A stretch of DNA of 64,000 bases from Paramyrothecium sp. XJ0827 (GCA_020881915.1 JAJFPB010000011.1:930001-994000), one strand, 5' to 3'. Numbered from the stretch's first letter, positions 34,798-46,105 are shown. Notes: a model not told the origin generated them from the letters alone. Translations and numbers: made by a program.

Positions 34798-35986
34798 TCA
34801 GCAAGATTTTATAATCTCATCCTTAGCACCCGGGGTAATTAACCCACCTGGTTCGTGCTGAGGCTTGAAGAGCCGCTTCGTTGCTGTCGGGGGCTCTACG
34901 TCCTCCGGTATGTCATCCACCGGAGTCCTCTTTTGGGACCTTGGAGAGGGCCCCAGAGAGTGACCGGTTGTTGGGCTGCTGCTGAACGGGTTTCTGGACC
35001 TGCCAGACTCGTGCCTGGGTCTCTGGGGGGAAATGCTACCGCTGCCTGCTTCGAAAGTGGCTCTCGAGGTGAAGCCAAACTCGTCGACAAGAACAACCAA
35101 GATGTCTTTCCCGGGCCCGGGCTCCTTTTCTAGCAGAGCGATATTCAAGACGCCGACGATGCTTCCCCTACCGTACAGCCATTTTCTGGATACGAAACCG
35201 CCCTCGGCCGAGTTTTTCATCCAGCCGATCCGGCTCCTCCACGGTTGTTGGTCATGCGGCATGTAAGCCAATATGTGGAATGTCTGGATCCCCTTGAATG
35301 GTGTTTCGTTTTCACGCGGCGGCGTGAGATATGTCTGGCATTGGATGAAGCCGCAGCATTTTAGCTGCTGTTCTGACAGAGAGCCGGCTTTAAACCTGAA
35401 CGTCGTCGTGTCAACGGGTCCTTGGAAGCTGGCGCGCGGTGCCATGGTGGGGAAGCAACCCCCTGCGAGCCTCAAAGACCTCTCCGCCACTCTGCTGCAC
35501 CGGTTAGTCCTCCACGCCAGTCACTCGTGAGAGTAAGGATAGCACGTACGGCTGGAGACACATTTGTCCACGGACCTGTGCCAGCCTCGCATACGAGTCT
35601 TCCCATAAGTCGATAACCGATTCATCACCGTCTTGGACCTTGCGGCGGAAGTGCAGCTCATGAGGGTGCAACTGTACGTCGAAGAAGAACCACTGGCCCT
35701 CCCAGTCTCCCATCTCGGGGAAGGGATACACGTACAGTGAGAGAGGTATATCGAGCTCGCTGTTCTGCAGGTCGAGCAGCTCTGCATGCTCGCCCCCTTG
35801 GTCTTCAAAGTAGGGTGGTCTAACGAATTGCAGGCGAACCGCCCCGACGAGATTATGACCGCGGATGAGCTGCCTGTCAGCGGAGGTAATTACCTCGACA
35901 CATTCGAGGCTGGAGAAAAACTGGACGCCTAAGGCGTTCAGGGAAACTTGACCAAGACCATTTCCTGGTTGTGCCGGCCCTGCCAT
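34798..35986 (-). CDS. Helitron-encoded accessory protein, unknown function (intact)
   Basis: A two-exon gene: exon 1 35550-35986, intron 35495-35549 (55 nt, GTACGT...GTGCAG), exon 2 34798-35494, giving 377 residues. Exon 1 (about residues 1-146) is hydrophobic and beta-rich in pattern (VGAVRLQFVRPPYF, LSLYVYPFPEM, QWFFFDVQLHP). The first half of exon 2 has RASFQGPVDTTTFRFKAG, KCCGFIQCQTYL, SRKWLYGRGSIVGVLN and ILVVLVDEFGFTSRATF. The last 100 or so residues are Pro/Ser/Arg-rich and probably disordered. There is no signal peptide or membrane segment. It is transcribed divergently from Rep/helicase and conserved in Helitron B, so it belongs to the element rather than the host. The strand pattern YGRGSIVGVLN...LVVLVDEF could fit a small beta-barrel such as an OB fold, which would suit a single-strand DNA partner of Rep. 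That is a guess from pattern alone. Confidence 0.8.
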
Positions 35987-36728
35987 AGTGGAGGCGCCAG
36001 AGATGGTTGTTTGATATGGTACTCCGGAACGAAACGGAACGAAACGGAACGAGTGGGGGTTGACGGGTTGTCGATTTTCTTATTCGATTTGCGGTGACAA
36101 GAAACTAGGAGAATGAACGAACCCACGACTACATCTCCTCTAGTGAAAGACTAGAAAAGAGAAAAGGGAAGAGAGAAGAGTAGAATCCTGAGAGAAAGAC
36201 CGTGGATTCGGATCGAGGGATTTATTCTTTTCCTATACGGCATCTGAGCCATGCTTCCAGCCATTATGTTACAATTCGCACGATCGGAGACTTGCCTAAC
36301 GAGGTGCGACAGACACAACCCTTGCAATCCCACCCAATGAAACAGATTCTCATGCTCTCCGACACACCAGCTTGATCATCTGCATCAGTACAGGGGCACG
36401 CGGCTCTTGAATACCTCACTTCGCCCACGCGCGGCACTATCTCGTTGCGCAATGCGTCTGGTGATCCGACCGGAGTTGCTGCATCCCGAGCAGATGGCTT
36501 ACAAAAAGGAAAATAAACCGAGGGAAGAAGAGGAAGAGGAAGAAGAAAGAAAAAGAAAAGGGCTTGCTTTGGTTGATGATATGGTTGCCGCCTGAGATTT
36601 AGTCGCTGATGGGACATCATTTCCTGCCTCATGCGTTATCTGGGCCATGGTTTCCTCGGACAACCGCTCTTGCGGGCATTTTCCTTTAGTTTCCCGATAA
36701 AAATCCTCCGAGATGTGAACAAGTCGCC
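35987..36728. promoter_or_regulatory. Divergent promoter region of Helitron C
   Basis: 743 bp between the accessory gene and Rep/helicase start. It has A/G tracts at 36146-36180 and 36516-36560 (CT-rich on the minus strand) and a triple GGAACGAAAC repeat near 36027-36050 just upstream of the accessory ATG. The layout matches Helitron B. A shared bidirectional promoter is plausible. Confidence 0.45.
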
Positions 36729-39700
36729 ATGCCTGGTCAATCTCCTATCAGAGTACCGTATGAAGAGATTCGGCGTGTCCTCGACAGCCTCGGCAGTCGA
36801 CAGCCAGGTAGACGGAGTCGGTCAGAACAAGAGCCATCCCAGTCAGCCGATGCGCGGCCTGGGGTGCAAGACATCATCAGAGTTCCAATTGCGGAGATTC
36901 GTCGAACGTTGGCAGAGATGACGCGAAAGCGTGCCGAAGACCGAGCTCGGCAGCGGCGGCTTGCCATGGATCGTATCGAAAACATCCCGACACCGACGGT
37001 CCCTTCGAGCCAAGTCCGTCTTGGCCCGAGTGAGACGGTGCCGCGCCGACGAGACGAAGAGCAAGCTCACCAGAGGCTAACGAGAAATGCGACAGGCCTA
37101 CAAATGACAAGCGCGCATCGGATGCAACGTCCTGTTGCGCCACGCTCCTCGAAGCGGTCAAGAGAGGAAGATGGCCTTCTGACACCGCCATCCTCACGTC
37201 CGGACCGAGACACTAAACGACCACGTGAGATGATCTCCAGGGATAGACAACGTGACTCGGTCGCCCTCGTGTTGCGATCCTACAGGTCTGACTTCCTGGA
37301 GAAGCAGAGGGCCTCCGTGTCGAGATCATGGTGTAAGGTAGTCACGCTCGATATCCAAGCAGAAGCAGCCAGAACGTTCTACCAAGCCTTCACCGACGAG
37401 AAGTCCTTGCCGGTTTCCCATTGCATCTTCTGCTACAAGAAGCAGCCACCCGCCGTACTTACAAAATGTCGTTGGCAAGATCTGCTGGCGCCGTCTCTGT
37501 TGCAGGCGACAAGTGCTCTTCAGCTTTGCGAGCAGTGTCTACCACAACACGGCGATCGTGACGTGGACGTGTGCCGTGACTGTCGCAACGGGTTGCAGAA
37601 CGGGAGACTTCCCAAGTCTTGCTCGGTTAATAACATGCACATAGGGTGCGAGCATCGGTATCCGAAGGAGCTTGATGATCTCTCCCCCGTTGAGGAGAGA
37701 CTCATCGCCCTCCAGGCTCCTTTCGGCTACATCACGAAATTCACCGTCAACAACAAGATTCCATCCGGCCTGAAATACAGGAAGCATGTAAAGGGGCATA
37801 TTGTCGTGTTTCCGAACAAGGTCGACGACCTGGTGGCAACTGTGCTACCGCATCCGCTACTCAAAGTGGTCGAGAACATCCATGTCTCCTGGAGCGGCTC
37901 GAGCAAACCTGACCCTACAGACATCGGGCACCTTCTTCGGGTCCGCAAGACGGTCGTGAGAAATGCACTGCTATGGCTTCAGAGGAACAATCCACTCTAT
38001 GAGCACATTAGCATCAACCATGGCGAGATAGACAGTTGGCATTATGAGGCTGGCTCGACCGTCCCAACTACTATTCTTGGACTGATGCGACGCGAAGAAC
38101 CATCGGTGGCGGAGAGAGTACAAACAGCCCACATCGTTCCAAATACTGACCGAGGACTACCGGACAGACAGCCCACGACCATTGAGGAACTCCTCGACTC
38201 CGCGCGACTGCACTCCAACGAGGAGATGCCACCCGAGGAACACGTGGTGGACCAGTCCGATCGATTCCGCGATGTCGTATACGAGACGTCTGCCTCCGGT
38301 ATGTTTCCACTTGATGAGTCCACCACCTTCTCTGAATCAGAAAAATTGTCTTTCCTGGCAAACGCTATGCAGACAAACGTTCATCGATGTGGCAAGAGTG
38401 GCCAGGCTTGTGGGATGGGCCTAGGCACTGCAGGAGAACAACCCTCCATTCGGGTAGAGCACGGCTCCGATTTTGCTGACAGCCTACACGAAGACTTCTT
38501 CCCCCGGACTTTCCCTGTGCTATTCCCGTGGGGTAGAGGAGGCCCAAAGGCAATTCCGAGGACGGAACCATCTCAGGATCGTATCCCGGAACCTCCACAG
38601 AATCCCACTCAGAACCACTCGCTCGTCTACTGGGCCAAGTACGTGCTCGAGCGCCATGGTGGCCGATTCGCCACACATCCTGTGTTCTGTTTCCTCGTCT
38701 TCAACATCCTTCTCCGATCATCCAACCGCCGCATCAGCATGGTCCGCATGGCACGAGGCTCGTTCAACCGAGTTGAGCGGGTCTGTGAAAGTTTGACTGC
38801 GGCGCGGTTAAAAGTGGCCGAGGATGAGATGCGCCAAAACAAGAGGACGACAGACGATGGCGTAGCATTCTTGCTTCGCGAATTATCCATCTTCGGCCAC
38901 GCACAACCTCTTTCGAACGAGACCCGATTGTTGATGAGGAGGAAGATACAATCTCTCATAGTTTGGACAGGCACGCCAGTGATTTGGTTCACCATCAACC
39001 CCAACGACATCAATAATCCAATCAAGATGAGGCTGTCGATTCACAGGCTGCACGACTACGATACGGCCAAGGAATTATTGTCGGACATGCAGGGACGGTA
39101 TGATAAGGTCGCTCTGAGCACTCTAGACCCTGTCAGCTCTGCCCTCTTCTTTCACCGCGAGATCTCCCTCTTCTTCGAGCACTACGTCAAGGTTGGGAAG
39201 GATGCGGTCTTCGGGAGGACTAGCCATTATTATGCGACCGTGGAAACGAACGACCGTGGCAGCCTCCATCTGCACGGGCTGCTATGGCTCCATGGGAATC
39301 TCCAGCTCCCGACGCTTTGCGATAGCATGGCCAATCCGCAGGAACAGGACTACCGAGCCCAAGTGGTTCGTTTTGTTGATTCGGTTTTCCATGAATGCCT
39401 AGATGAGACGGCCGGTAAGACTGTGCGGGCGAGCAGAAAGCCGATCGAGCCCGTCGAGAGTATGATGAGGAATAGCGAGACGCTGACGGCCTCGTTCGAG
39501 GATGAGGCCAATTACATTGCATACTGCAGCCAGATCCATTCCCACACGTTTACCTGCATCAAGTATTCCCTCGGTTCGTCGAGCCGGAACGCAGAGGCAC
39601 ACAGGCGAACGACTTGCCGCTTCAAAGCGCCCTGGAAGAGGGTCGAAGAAACAGGCTTCTCAGAGGACGGGTTGCTTATGATTCGGCGCAACCACGCCAT

Positions 39701-42700
39701 GGTCAACCGATACAACAAGGCGATGGCAGTCGGGCTTCGCCACAACCATGATGTCTCCATGATCTTGACCAAGGCAAAGGGGCTCTCCATGGTCTTTTAC
39801 ATCACAAATTACGCCACGAAGCTGGACACGCCGATGTGGAAACGGATCGTCATTGCGGGCGAGGTCCTTGAACAGCTTCGGCAATCATCGGATGGATCAC
39901 AGGCGACGCCAACCCTAACGGCTGATCCTGACCTCGCCACCCAGCGCCCGGCCCTTGTCAATCAGACCCGGCAATTCTTGATGAGGACGGCAAATAGGAT
40001 ATTTTCGGAGAGGCAGCTCTCGGCCGTGGAGGTCTGTTACCACCTTCTCGGCTACCACACGGATTTCACCAACGTCCCCCGATGGTCTTTCATCAACCTA
40101 ACTGCACTTTACTGGTCCATTTTTCGACGGTGGCCATACCTGCGTCAACGATGCGGAGAACATGCTGATGTGAGCGACCCTCCTGAGACGGTCGGCTTCA
40201 GAGAAAATGGCCGAACCTTGCTGTACTTGGACGCCTACAGTTGCCGTGGACCAATTCTGAGGACCCTATGCCTATATGACTACATGTCAATGATAAGCCT
40301 AGAGCGTCGCCGCGGCCGGGAAGAGGACGAAGCCCACATCTCATTGGACGAAATTGCCCCGGAAACCAATGGTTGGCTGCAGAAACTTCGAAGCCTGCCC
40401 GATTATGCGGTGCCCATCTTCCAGGGATACATCAGCGATGATCACAATGATGAGCACCCGGTCTATGTTAAGCGGTAGCTTCCACAAGTCCACCATCCAA
40501 GCTCTCAGAATTACGACTAATTTATTTAGCAACTCCGTCCTACACCTGGCCTTATTTGTGCCCTGGGAAGACTTCCTCGACGAGACGGACGGCGATATTA
40601 CCAATATCTGGTTGAATCAAGCCGCCTCGCTTCAACCTCGTCTGCGATCCCACGTTTCCAACATCTCCCTGCTCAGAAGGTCGGCGGATGATGCGCGAAA
40701 GGACGCAAAGCTCTGGGCCAGCCGGTCGGAAGGGGATGATACCGTCGACGTTGAGTTCCCACTTGATGAGGCTGATTACCGCGACGAGCCCGTAATGACG
40801 GCCGGAAGCCACCAAACCTATGGGGCCCTACTTCAGATCCTGCAGAGCGCAGTACGGAGCACTGGTGTTACAGGAGGCTCTCCAGTGCTGCAGAGCCTGC
40901 TCCAGGACCTTTTTCACGAGAATCCAATAGAGGAACGACATTCTCTTGTCCAGCGATCCCAAAACTTCTATCAATGTCCGGCCCTCTCCCATCAAGATAT
41001 TCAAGCTGCGACAAAGACCCAAGGCATGCTGCATCTCCAAATGCTGGATGAGATGGAGGGTGGCTCTCAAGCGCAGGCAGGCACCGTGGCTGATCAGGCA
41101 TTGGATGATCTCCTCGTCGGCCAGTGCGACACGGATTACCCTGTCCAGCGCCGGCCTCTAGATCCAATTAACCAAGCTGGTCGCATAGTGGTGGATTCAA
41201 ATTATGCAATGAGTTTTGTAGAATTGGGGCATGCTGCCGCACTAAACTTCACCCTCAATCACCTCCAGGTCATGGCTCTTCAACTTGTATGCAAATTCTT
41301 GGATCGCCACGCTGCCGATCCCGATTCTGCTGGTCAACACTTTCAGTACACCGGCGGGCCCGGAGGAACAGGCAAATCTCGAGTCGTTGATGCTTTGAAA
41401 TGGGTGTTCTCCACGAGAGGTCAATCACATCTTCTCCAGATCACTGGCACATCGGGAAGCGCGGCCGCCCAGATCGGTGGCACGACCCTACACTCTGCTT
41501 GCGGGTTAGACACCCACCGCTCCACTCACACGAAACTTCCTATTTTCTCCGAGGCTAAGAAGTTGACATGGAAGCAAAAATTGGTTCTTGTGACCGATGA
41601 AGTTAGTATGCTTGGAGGAGCTACGTTGTACGAGGTTAGCCGGAACCTTCAGTCGCTTCGAGACTGTATCGATAAACCGTTTGGAGGGATTCCGGTGGTA
41701 CTCCTAATGGGTGACTTTTACCAATTCGCTCCCGTCCGCGAAATGAGCCTCTTAATCAACAGAATGCTTGATCCGTCCACCACATCGCTGGGCCAAGCAG
41801 CGGTTTCCCACTATCGCGGCTACAACTTGTGGCAGTTGTTTAAGACTGTCGTCCTTCTCGAGGAACAAGTTCGTGCGCGAGGGGATCCTCACTTAGGTGC
41901 TTTGCTTGATAGAGTCCGCGCTGGAACCCAGACACATCAAGATCTTCTCACGCTCAACACCAAAATCGTCGCTCGTGATCAGATTACGTTCAGCGCGGGC
42001 CTACGCGCCATAACACCACTGAACCGGAACCGCTGGGCCCTCAATATGGAGGCTGTCATCGAATGGGCTCGTTGTCACAAGAAACATATTTCCATCTTCG
42101 TCTCTGTGCATACCTGGCGAAGTGGTACTGTGTCGGAAGATCTGATTGCAAAAACTATCGAACTTGGTGATGACTCGTCCTGCAAAATTCCCGGCATTTT
42201 CTTCTACGCCCAAGGCATGCCGGTGGTTGTCAACCAGAACATATATACAGGACTAAAGGTTGTCAATGGTGCCGAATTTGTCGCTTACGACTTCATATTG
42301 GATCCAAATTACCCGGGGTTCCACCTTGCCGATGATGTGACCATCCATTTCGGGCCACCGCTCGGCATACTTTTGCAATCTGAGGACACCAGAGGCCTAT
42401 CTATCCCTACCCTGCCGCCGGGCACGGTGCTCATCCGCCCATTATCGCAGACCCTTGATCCATCAAATCGCAACTCCAAGTTCTTGCCTGGAAAATGCAC
42501 TCGCCGCGGTTTGCCCATGGCACCCGCGTTCGCGCTTACGGATTATAAGGCCCAAGGTAAGACTTTTCCGGAAGTCCTTCTCGAGCTTCGAGGAAATCGC
42601 GTCATCAATGGCGAACCAACCAAGTGCGACTTTACCAGCCTCTATGTGCAACTGTCTAGGTGTACATCGCTGAAAGGCATCAAGCTCCTCAGCCCTATAC

Positions 42701-42846
42701 GACAACAGGATTTTATCGGCAATAAGATGGATTATTTTCTTGTCGAAGCCATGCGAAGACTCGCGAATCTTGCAGAAGAAACAAGACATGCTTATGAGGG
42801 TCAGGGTACCGAATGGCAATATCCCACGGGCAGTCATGGAATGTAG
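36729..42846 (+). CDS. Helitron Rep/helicase (RepHel), intact
   Basis: Exon 1 36729-40474, intron 40475-40529 (55 nt, GTAGCT...TTTAG), exon 2 40530-42846, giving 2020 residues. Two copies of an RVP-x-x-EIRR-x-L repeat lie in residues 1-75. A Cys-rich block from C232-x2-C235 through CRDCRNGLQNGRLPKSC and KHVKGHIVVFPNKVDDL resembles DUF6570. The Rep nuclease has the HUH core H847-L-H849 (SLHLHGLLW) and the two-tyrosine motif Y1024-x3-Y1028-x2-K (YITNYATK). These nick DNA and hold the 5' end in rolling-circle transposition. The Pif1-like SF1 helicase has Walker A G1524-GPGGTGKS1532, Walker B D1605-E (TDEVSMLGG), LLMGDFYQFAPV and C-terminal CDFTSLYVQLSRC. The same intron position is visible in A and B. 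All named motifs are present, so it is likely functional in the nucleus. Confidence 0.93.
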
Positions 42847-42918
42847 CGGTATGATTTCCAATATTTCATGGCAAATACTTTAGGGGCAATTTTTTGGTTT
42901 CTAGAAAAAAAAAATTTA

Positions 42919-42934
42919 TTATAATAATAATAAT
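42919..42934. repeat. (TAA)n microsatellite
   Basis: About five ATA/TAA units after an A-tract, in the AT-rich 3' flank of the Rep/helicase gene of Helitron C. Confidence 0.8.
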
Positions 42935-42993
42935 GACAGAAAGGGTTTTTTTCAGACGTAACCACTTCCCTTCTCCCGTACACTGCCAGCAAG

Positions 42994-43040
42994 TCTCGTT
43001 CCGAAAGGTCTGATGGCGGCCCGTAGGGGCCGGTCTCCTG
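42994..43040 (+). other. Helitron C 3' terminal hairpin module
   Basis: TCTCGTTCCGAAAGG, TGATGGC, GGCCC-GTAG-GGGCC stem-loop and GGTCTCCTG, followed by TTTGTCGAAGG of the flank. This is the right-hand boundary of the tandem Helitron tract. Confidence 0.75.
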
Positions 43041-43601
43041 TTTGTCGAAGGAGAGCAAAGCATATCTGGTTTACCGTAGGTCGACAGAAAATGGATGTCT
43101 GACGTGTGATGTACCCCTTTGTAGCGAGGGGAAATGCTGGTACATCTACCATCAGCCAATTTACTAGCATTTGAATGTATATAGATTTTACCCGGTTCCA
43201 ATTGGTCAAGATACTAGTCCGAGACTTGCTACCTGGCTTCGCGCAGTCAAGGGGATGGATGCATCTGCAGCAACTGGACGGAAAACTTGATTTGCCCATC
43301 TACATGTTCGAGGTAGATAGATGAATATTATTTCCCTGTTTTTGAAGCTAGATCCCGGGCCGGCTTTCCTCTTGCGCAAGAACAGCGATGGGGCCATGGA
43401 GCTTCTCAAGGAAGGTATTGTGTTAGAAGATGAGCAGATCAAGGCGGGTCTCATAAATATCAAGTTTCGTCCGTGTTACCTCGTAGCTTTAGCACAGTGT
43501 TGGAAGTCCATTCCTATTGTCACTTCATGATGACTTCCATGACATTAAGTGCTCTGTTCCTGCAACCAACCTAGGCACAGCAATCTGTCAGTTCCTAAAC
43601 C
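43041..43601. other. Spacer right of the Helitron tract
   Basis: Includes an ATG-initiated ORF of 69 codons (43321-43530) without recognisable features. Nothing else supported. The 8-bp target duplication of the next MITE ends here (43594-43601, CCTAAACC). Confidence 0.5.
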
Positions 43602-43940
43602 CAGGCTTCGAAATCGATCGTATAGATCGATTCCGAGCCCTGATCGAATCGATCAGACAGAGCCTCACGTGATGCGGCAACGAAGCTGCAGAATCCTAAA
43701 AAGGAAGGTGGTGGGGCGCCTTCCTCATGAGAAAGCACTCAACAGCAGCGTCTCTCCACCAATCTCTCCACCAATCGTGCCTGCCAGGGGTGCTTTGTGG
43801 GACATGAGATATGTTGCGATCCATAAGAGAGGCAGAATCCAGGGCAGCCTAACCTGCACCTCACCGATTTATATATGGTCTACCCGATCGATCGATCGAA
43901 ATCGAAATCGAATCGATTGGTCGATCGATTTCGAAGCTTG
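43602..43940. mobile_element. 339-bp hAT-type MITE
   Basis: Inverted ends of 19 bp, CAGGCTTCGAAATCGATCG on the left (43602-43620) and CAAGCTTCGAAATCGATCG read inward from the right (43940-43922), differ by one base. An identical 8-bp direct repeat CCTAAACC flanks both sides (43594-43601 and 43941-43948), as expected for a hAT insertion. The interior is rich in ATCGAT/GATCGA. No coding capacity. It lies 100 bp beyond the phospholipase B stop. Confidence 0.85.
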
Positions 43941-44040
43941 CCTAAACCTACGGTACTGTTTCTCCTTTTGCACATTTGATAGGCTCCACGTCCCAGAGCC
44001 ACCGCATTAATGTGTATCTTGTACCTGTGTCTCTGATTAC

Positions 44041-46105
44041 TCACGCCGTAAGTAACAACACTACACAAACTACAACGGCTGTGCCTCCCATCCACGCCGC
44101 CGACCGTCTTGCCCCACTCATGATGATCTGCTCCGGCTCGTACGTAGTTGGCGTCGTCGAGTTGGTGGTTCCGTTCCAGCAGTACCTCCCAAAGCAGTCG
44201 ACACATTCCGTGGGGATATCGGTCCCCGTGCGGACCAGGCTGCGCGCCAAAACCGCGCAGCCCACACACGCGAGCCAGTCGGAGTCCACTGTGCCGTTAC
44301 CCATGGTCGCGACGTTGTACCCGTTGCTGATGATCTTGTCCCGCTCGTCGTCGCTGTACTCGAGGTCGAAGGTCGATACGTTGGAATGATACGTGTAGGG
44401 CGCATTGGGCAGGTAGACGATCAGCGGTCCCGAGTAGGTGTTGGTATCGCACCCGAAAAAGGTGGGGCGCTGGTTCAGGCCGAGGTTCACAAATGTGTTC
44501 TGGTCCGGCACCCGTGGGAAGTTGCTGTTGTTACTGGAGAAGCCGCTTGAGGAATGATTATATGTCGCTACGAGGGCGGTGCCGTTCGGCCACGAGGTTG
44601 TCGTGTCAGCGGAGCCGTCTACAGCAAAGATAACGTCGACTTGTCGCTCGGACAGGGTGAGCGGATGTAGGGGAATGTTCTGCAGGCCCTCGCCGCCATC
44701 GACAAGTGTGAGGACGGTGGTGTTCGAATTCATGTTATCGCCGGGATTATATGAGTAGAAGGGATTTGGCCAGGTAGCAATGTCTCTGTTCTCTTCGCCA
44801 AGTTCCTCCAGGGTCTCGCTTATGGCCTGTAGTAAGAAATCTGGGACACCTGGCACTTTATCGATCTGCAAGAATGCCTGGTTGAACAGCGACGATGAGG
44901 TCCCCATGACAAAACCGGCATTATCAACACCCGCGATGCAGTGCCCGTCGCGGTCAATGGTCCCATTGGTGAAGTTGGACCCGATATACTTCAAGGGCGC
45001 GAAGGCGGCAGCCCCTGGGTCATAGGACCCCATTTCCCATGGATTAAACTCAAACACAGTAGAGTTCGCCGGTACCTGAAGCTGCCCGAACGGTCTCTCC
45101 AGCGCGATTATTATGGGCATGGGTGCTCTAGCTTGTGCGAACTCGGCGTCATTTGCAATGGATGAAAAGGTGTACGCTGCAGCAACAGTTAGCTCGCTCC
45201 TCAACCTGTTGCTGTATGAGCCATACCTGGTCCTCCGTCACTAGCGTTTACGAGCTGGTACGACAAAGACCTCCCCCAGTAATCGCTTATAGTCTTGTTG
45301 AAACCAGCATTGAGTTTATCCTCGACATCTTGATACAGCTCGCGATAGTATTGTGCTGCAGATAGATCCGCAGGTCCTAGATTTCACCGGAGTAAGCCCC
45401 TGTAGTCGCCAATAAGTTAGGAATGAAGCCAAAATGAACCTTCTATGATCGAGTTATTGAACTTCCAAAGGTTGCTAAGAAAGCCACTAGGCGAGAAGAT
45501 GATAGACTCCACCGTTGTGAAGTTCTGCATATAGAGACTTCCGACAAGCCAGCTCCCACCAGACAGCCCGCTGAGATACGTCGCCGCCTGAAGTATACCA
45601 CCGAGTTGACCCTCGCCCACGGAATTCGCGGTACGGTTGTCGAACGCCGCGATCGCGCCCGCACCGTTCATCAAAGCCCGGTAACCTCCGCCAGAGATGG
45701 CAATGCCGATCCGCGGCACGGCGCTGCCGTTGCTAACAATGTCATCGATGTATGCATTAGTGTCTATGTTGCTGATGTTAGCTCGACTAAGAATTGCCTT
45801 TAATGCTGAAACGGTGTTGTTGCCACGGCGTGGCAGCCATGCTGTTTCCTCGGCCGACAGCGACGTTGCCTTGCGGATGGCGGGCAGTGTTGCGGGGCAG
45901 GGGACTTGGCCTGGGGCATAGCCATCGGGAGCATTTGGCACGGCTCTTTGCTTGAGCAATGGTAGACTTTCATTGTCTGGGGCGACGCACAGCACCGCTA
46001 AGTCATTGAGTCAGCGCAGAACCGTCCCTGATGTAGGACTCTTGACATACTGGCAAGCGAGGGAAGCAGAACCGTCACCAGGATGATCCGACCCCAAGTC
46101 AACAT
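44041..46105 (-). CDS. GPI-anchored lysophospholipase / phospholipase B
   Basis: Four exons, 46051-46105, 45440-45997, 45227-45376 and 44041-45176, with introns of 53, 63 and 50 nt, give 632 residues. It hydrolyses acyl ester bonds of phospholipids and lysophospholipids at the cell surface. It has a signal peptide ([18 protein letters not shown]), the oxyanion-forming S120-GGGYRA, the nucleophile elbow GLS164GGS and catalytic D414 in LVDGGEG. The region [11 protein letters not shown]...[10 protein letters not shown] of exon 3 is typical of the fungal PLB family. Many N-x-[ST] sites are present, and a hydrophobic C-terminal tail ([13 protein letters not shown]) is a GPI-anchor signal. Exon phases join without stops, so the gene appears intact. 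The length matches family norms (about 600-650). It stands alone between mobile elements. Confidence 0.92.

Larger units (their letters stand above)
34312..43040 (+). mobile_element. Helitron C (about 8.7 kb, apparently intact)
   Basis: Bounded by the 5' module CGGAACGAAAGGATC at 34313 and the 3' hairpin module ending at 43040. It carries an intact accessory gene (minus) and an intact Rep/helicase gene (plus), with a 743-bp divergent promoter between them. No other copy in the window has both genes open, so it is the likely autonomous member. The ends lack the canonical CTRR terminus; the paired inverted end motifs suggest a Helentron/Helitron2-type element (inference). Confidence 0.8.

Noticed and set aside
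15877..43040. Starship-type giant transposon
   Set aside because: No tyrosine-recombinase captain gene was seen at either edge; the tract is explained by Helitrons.
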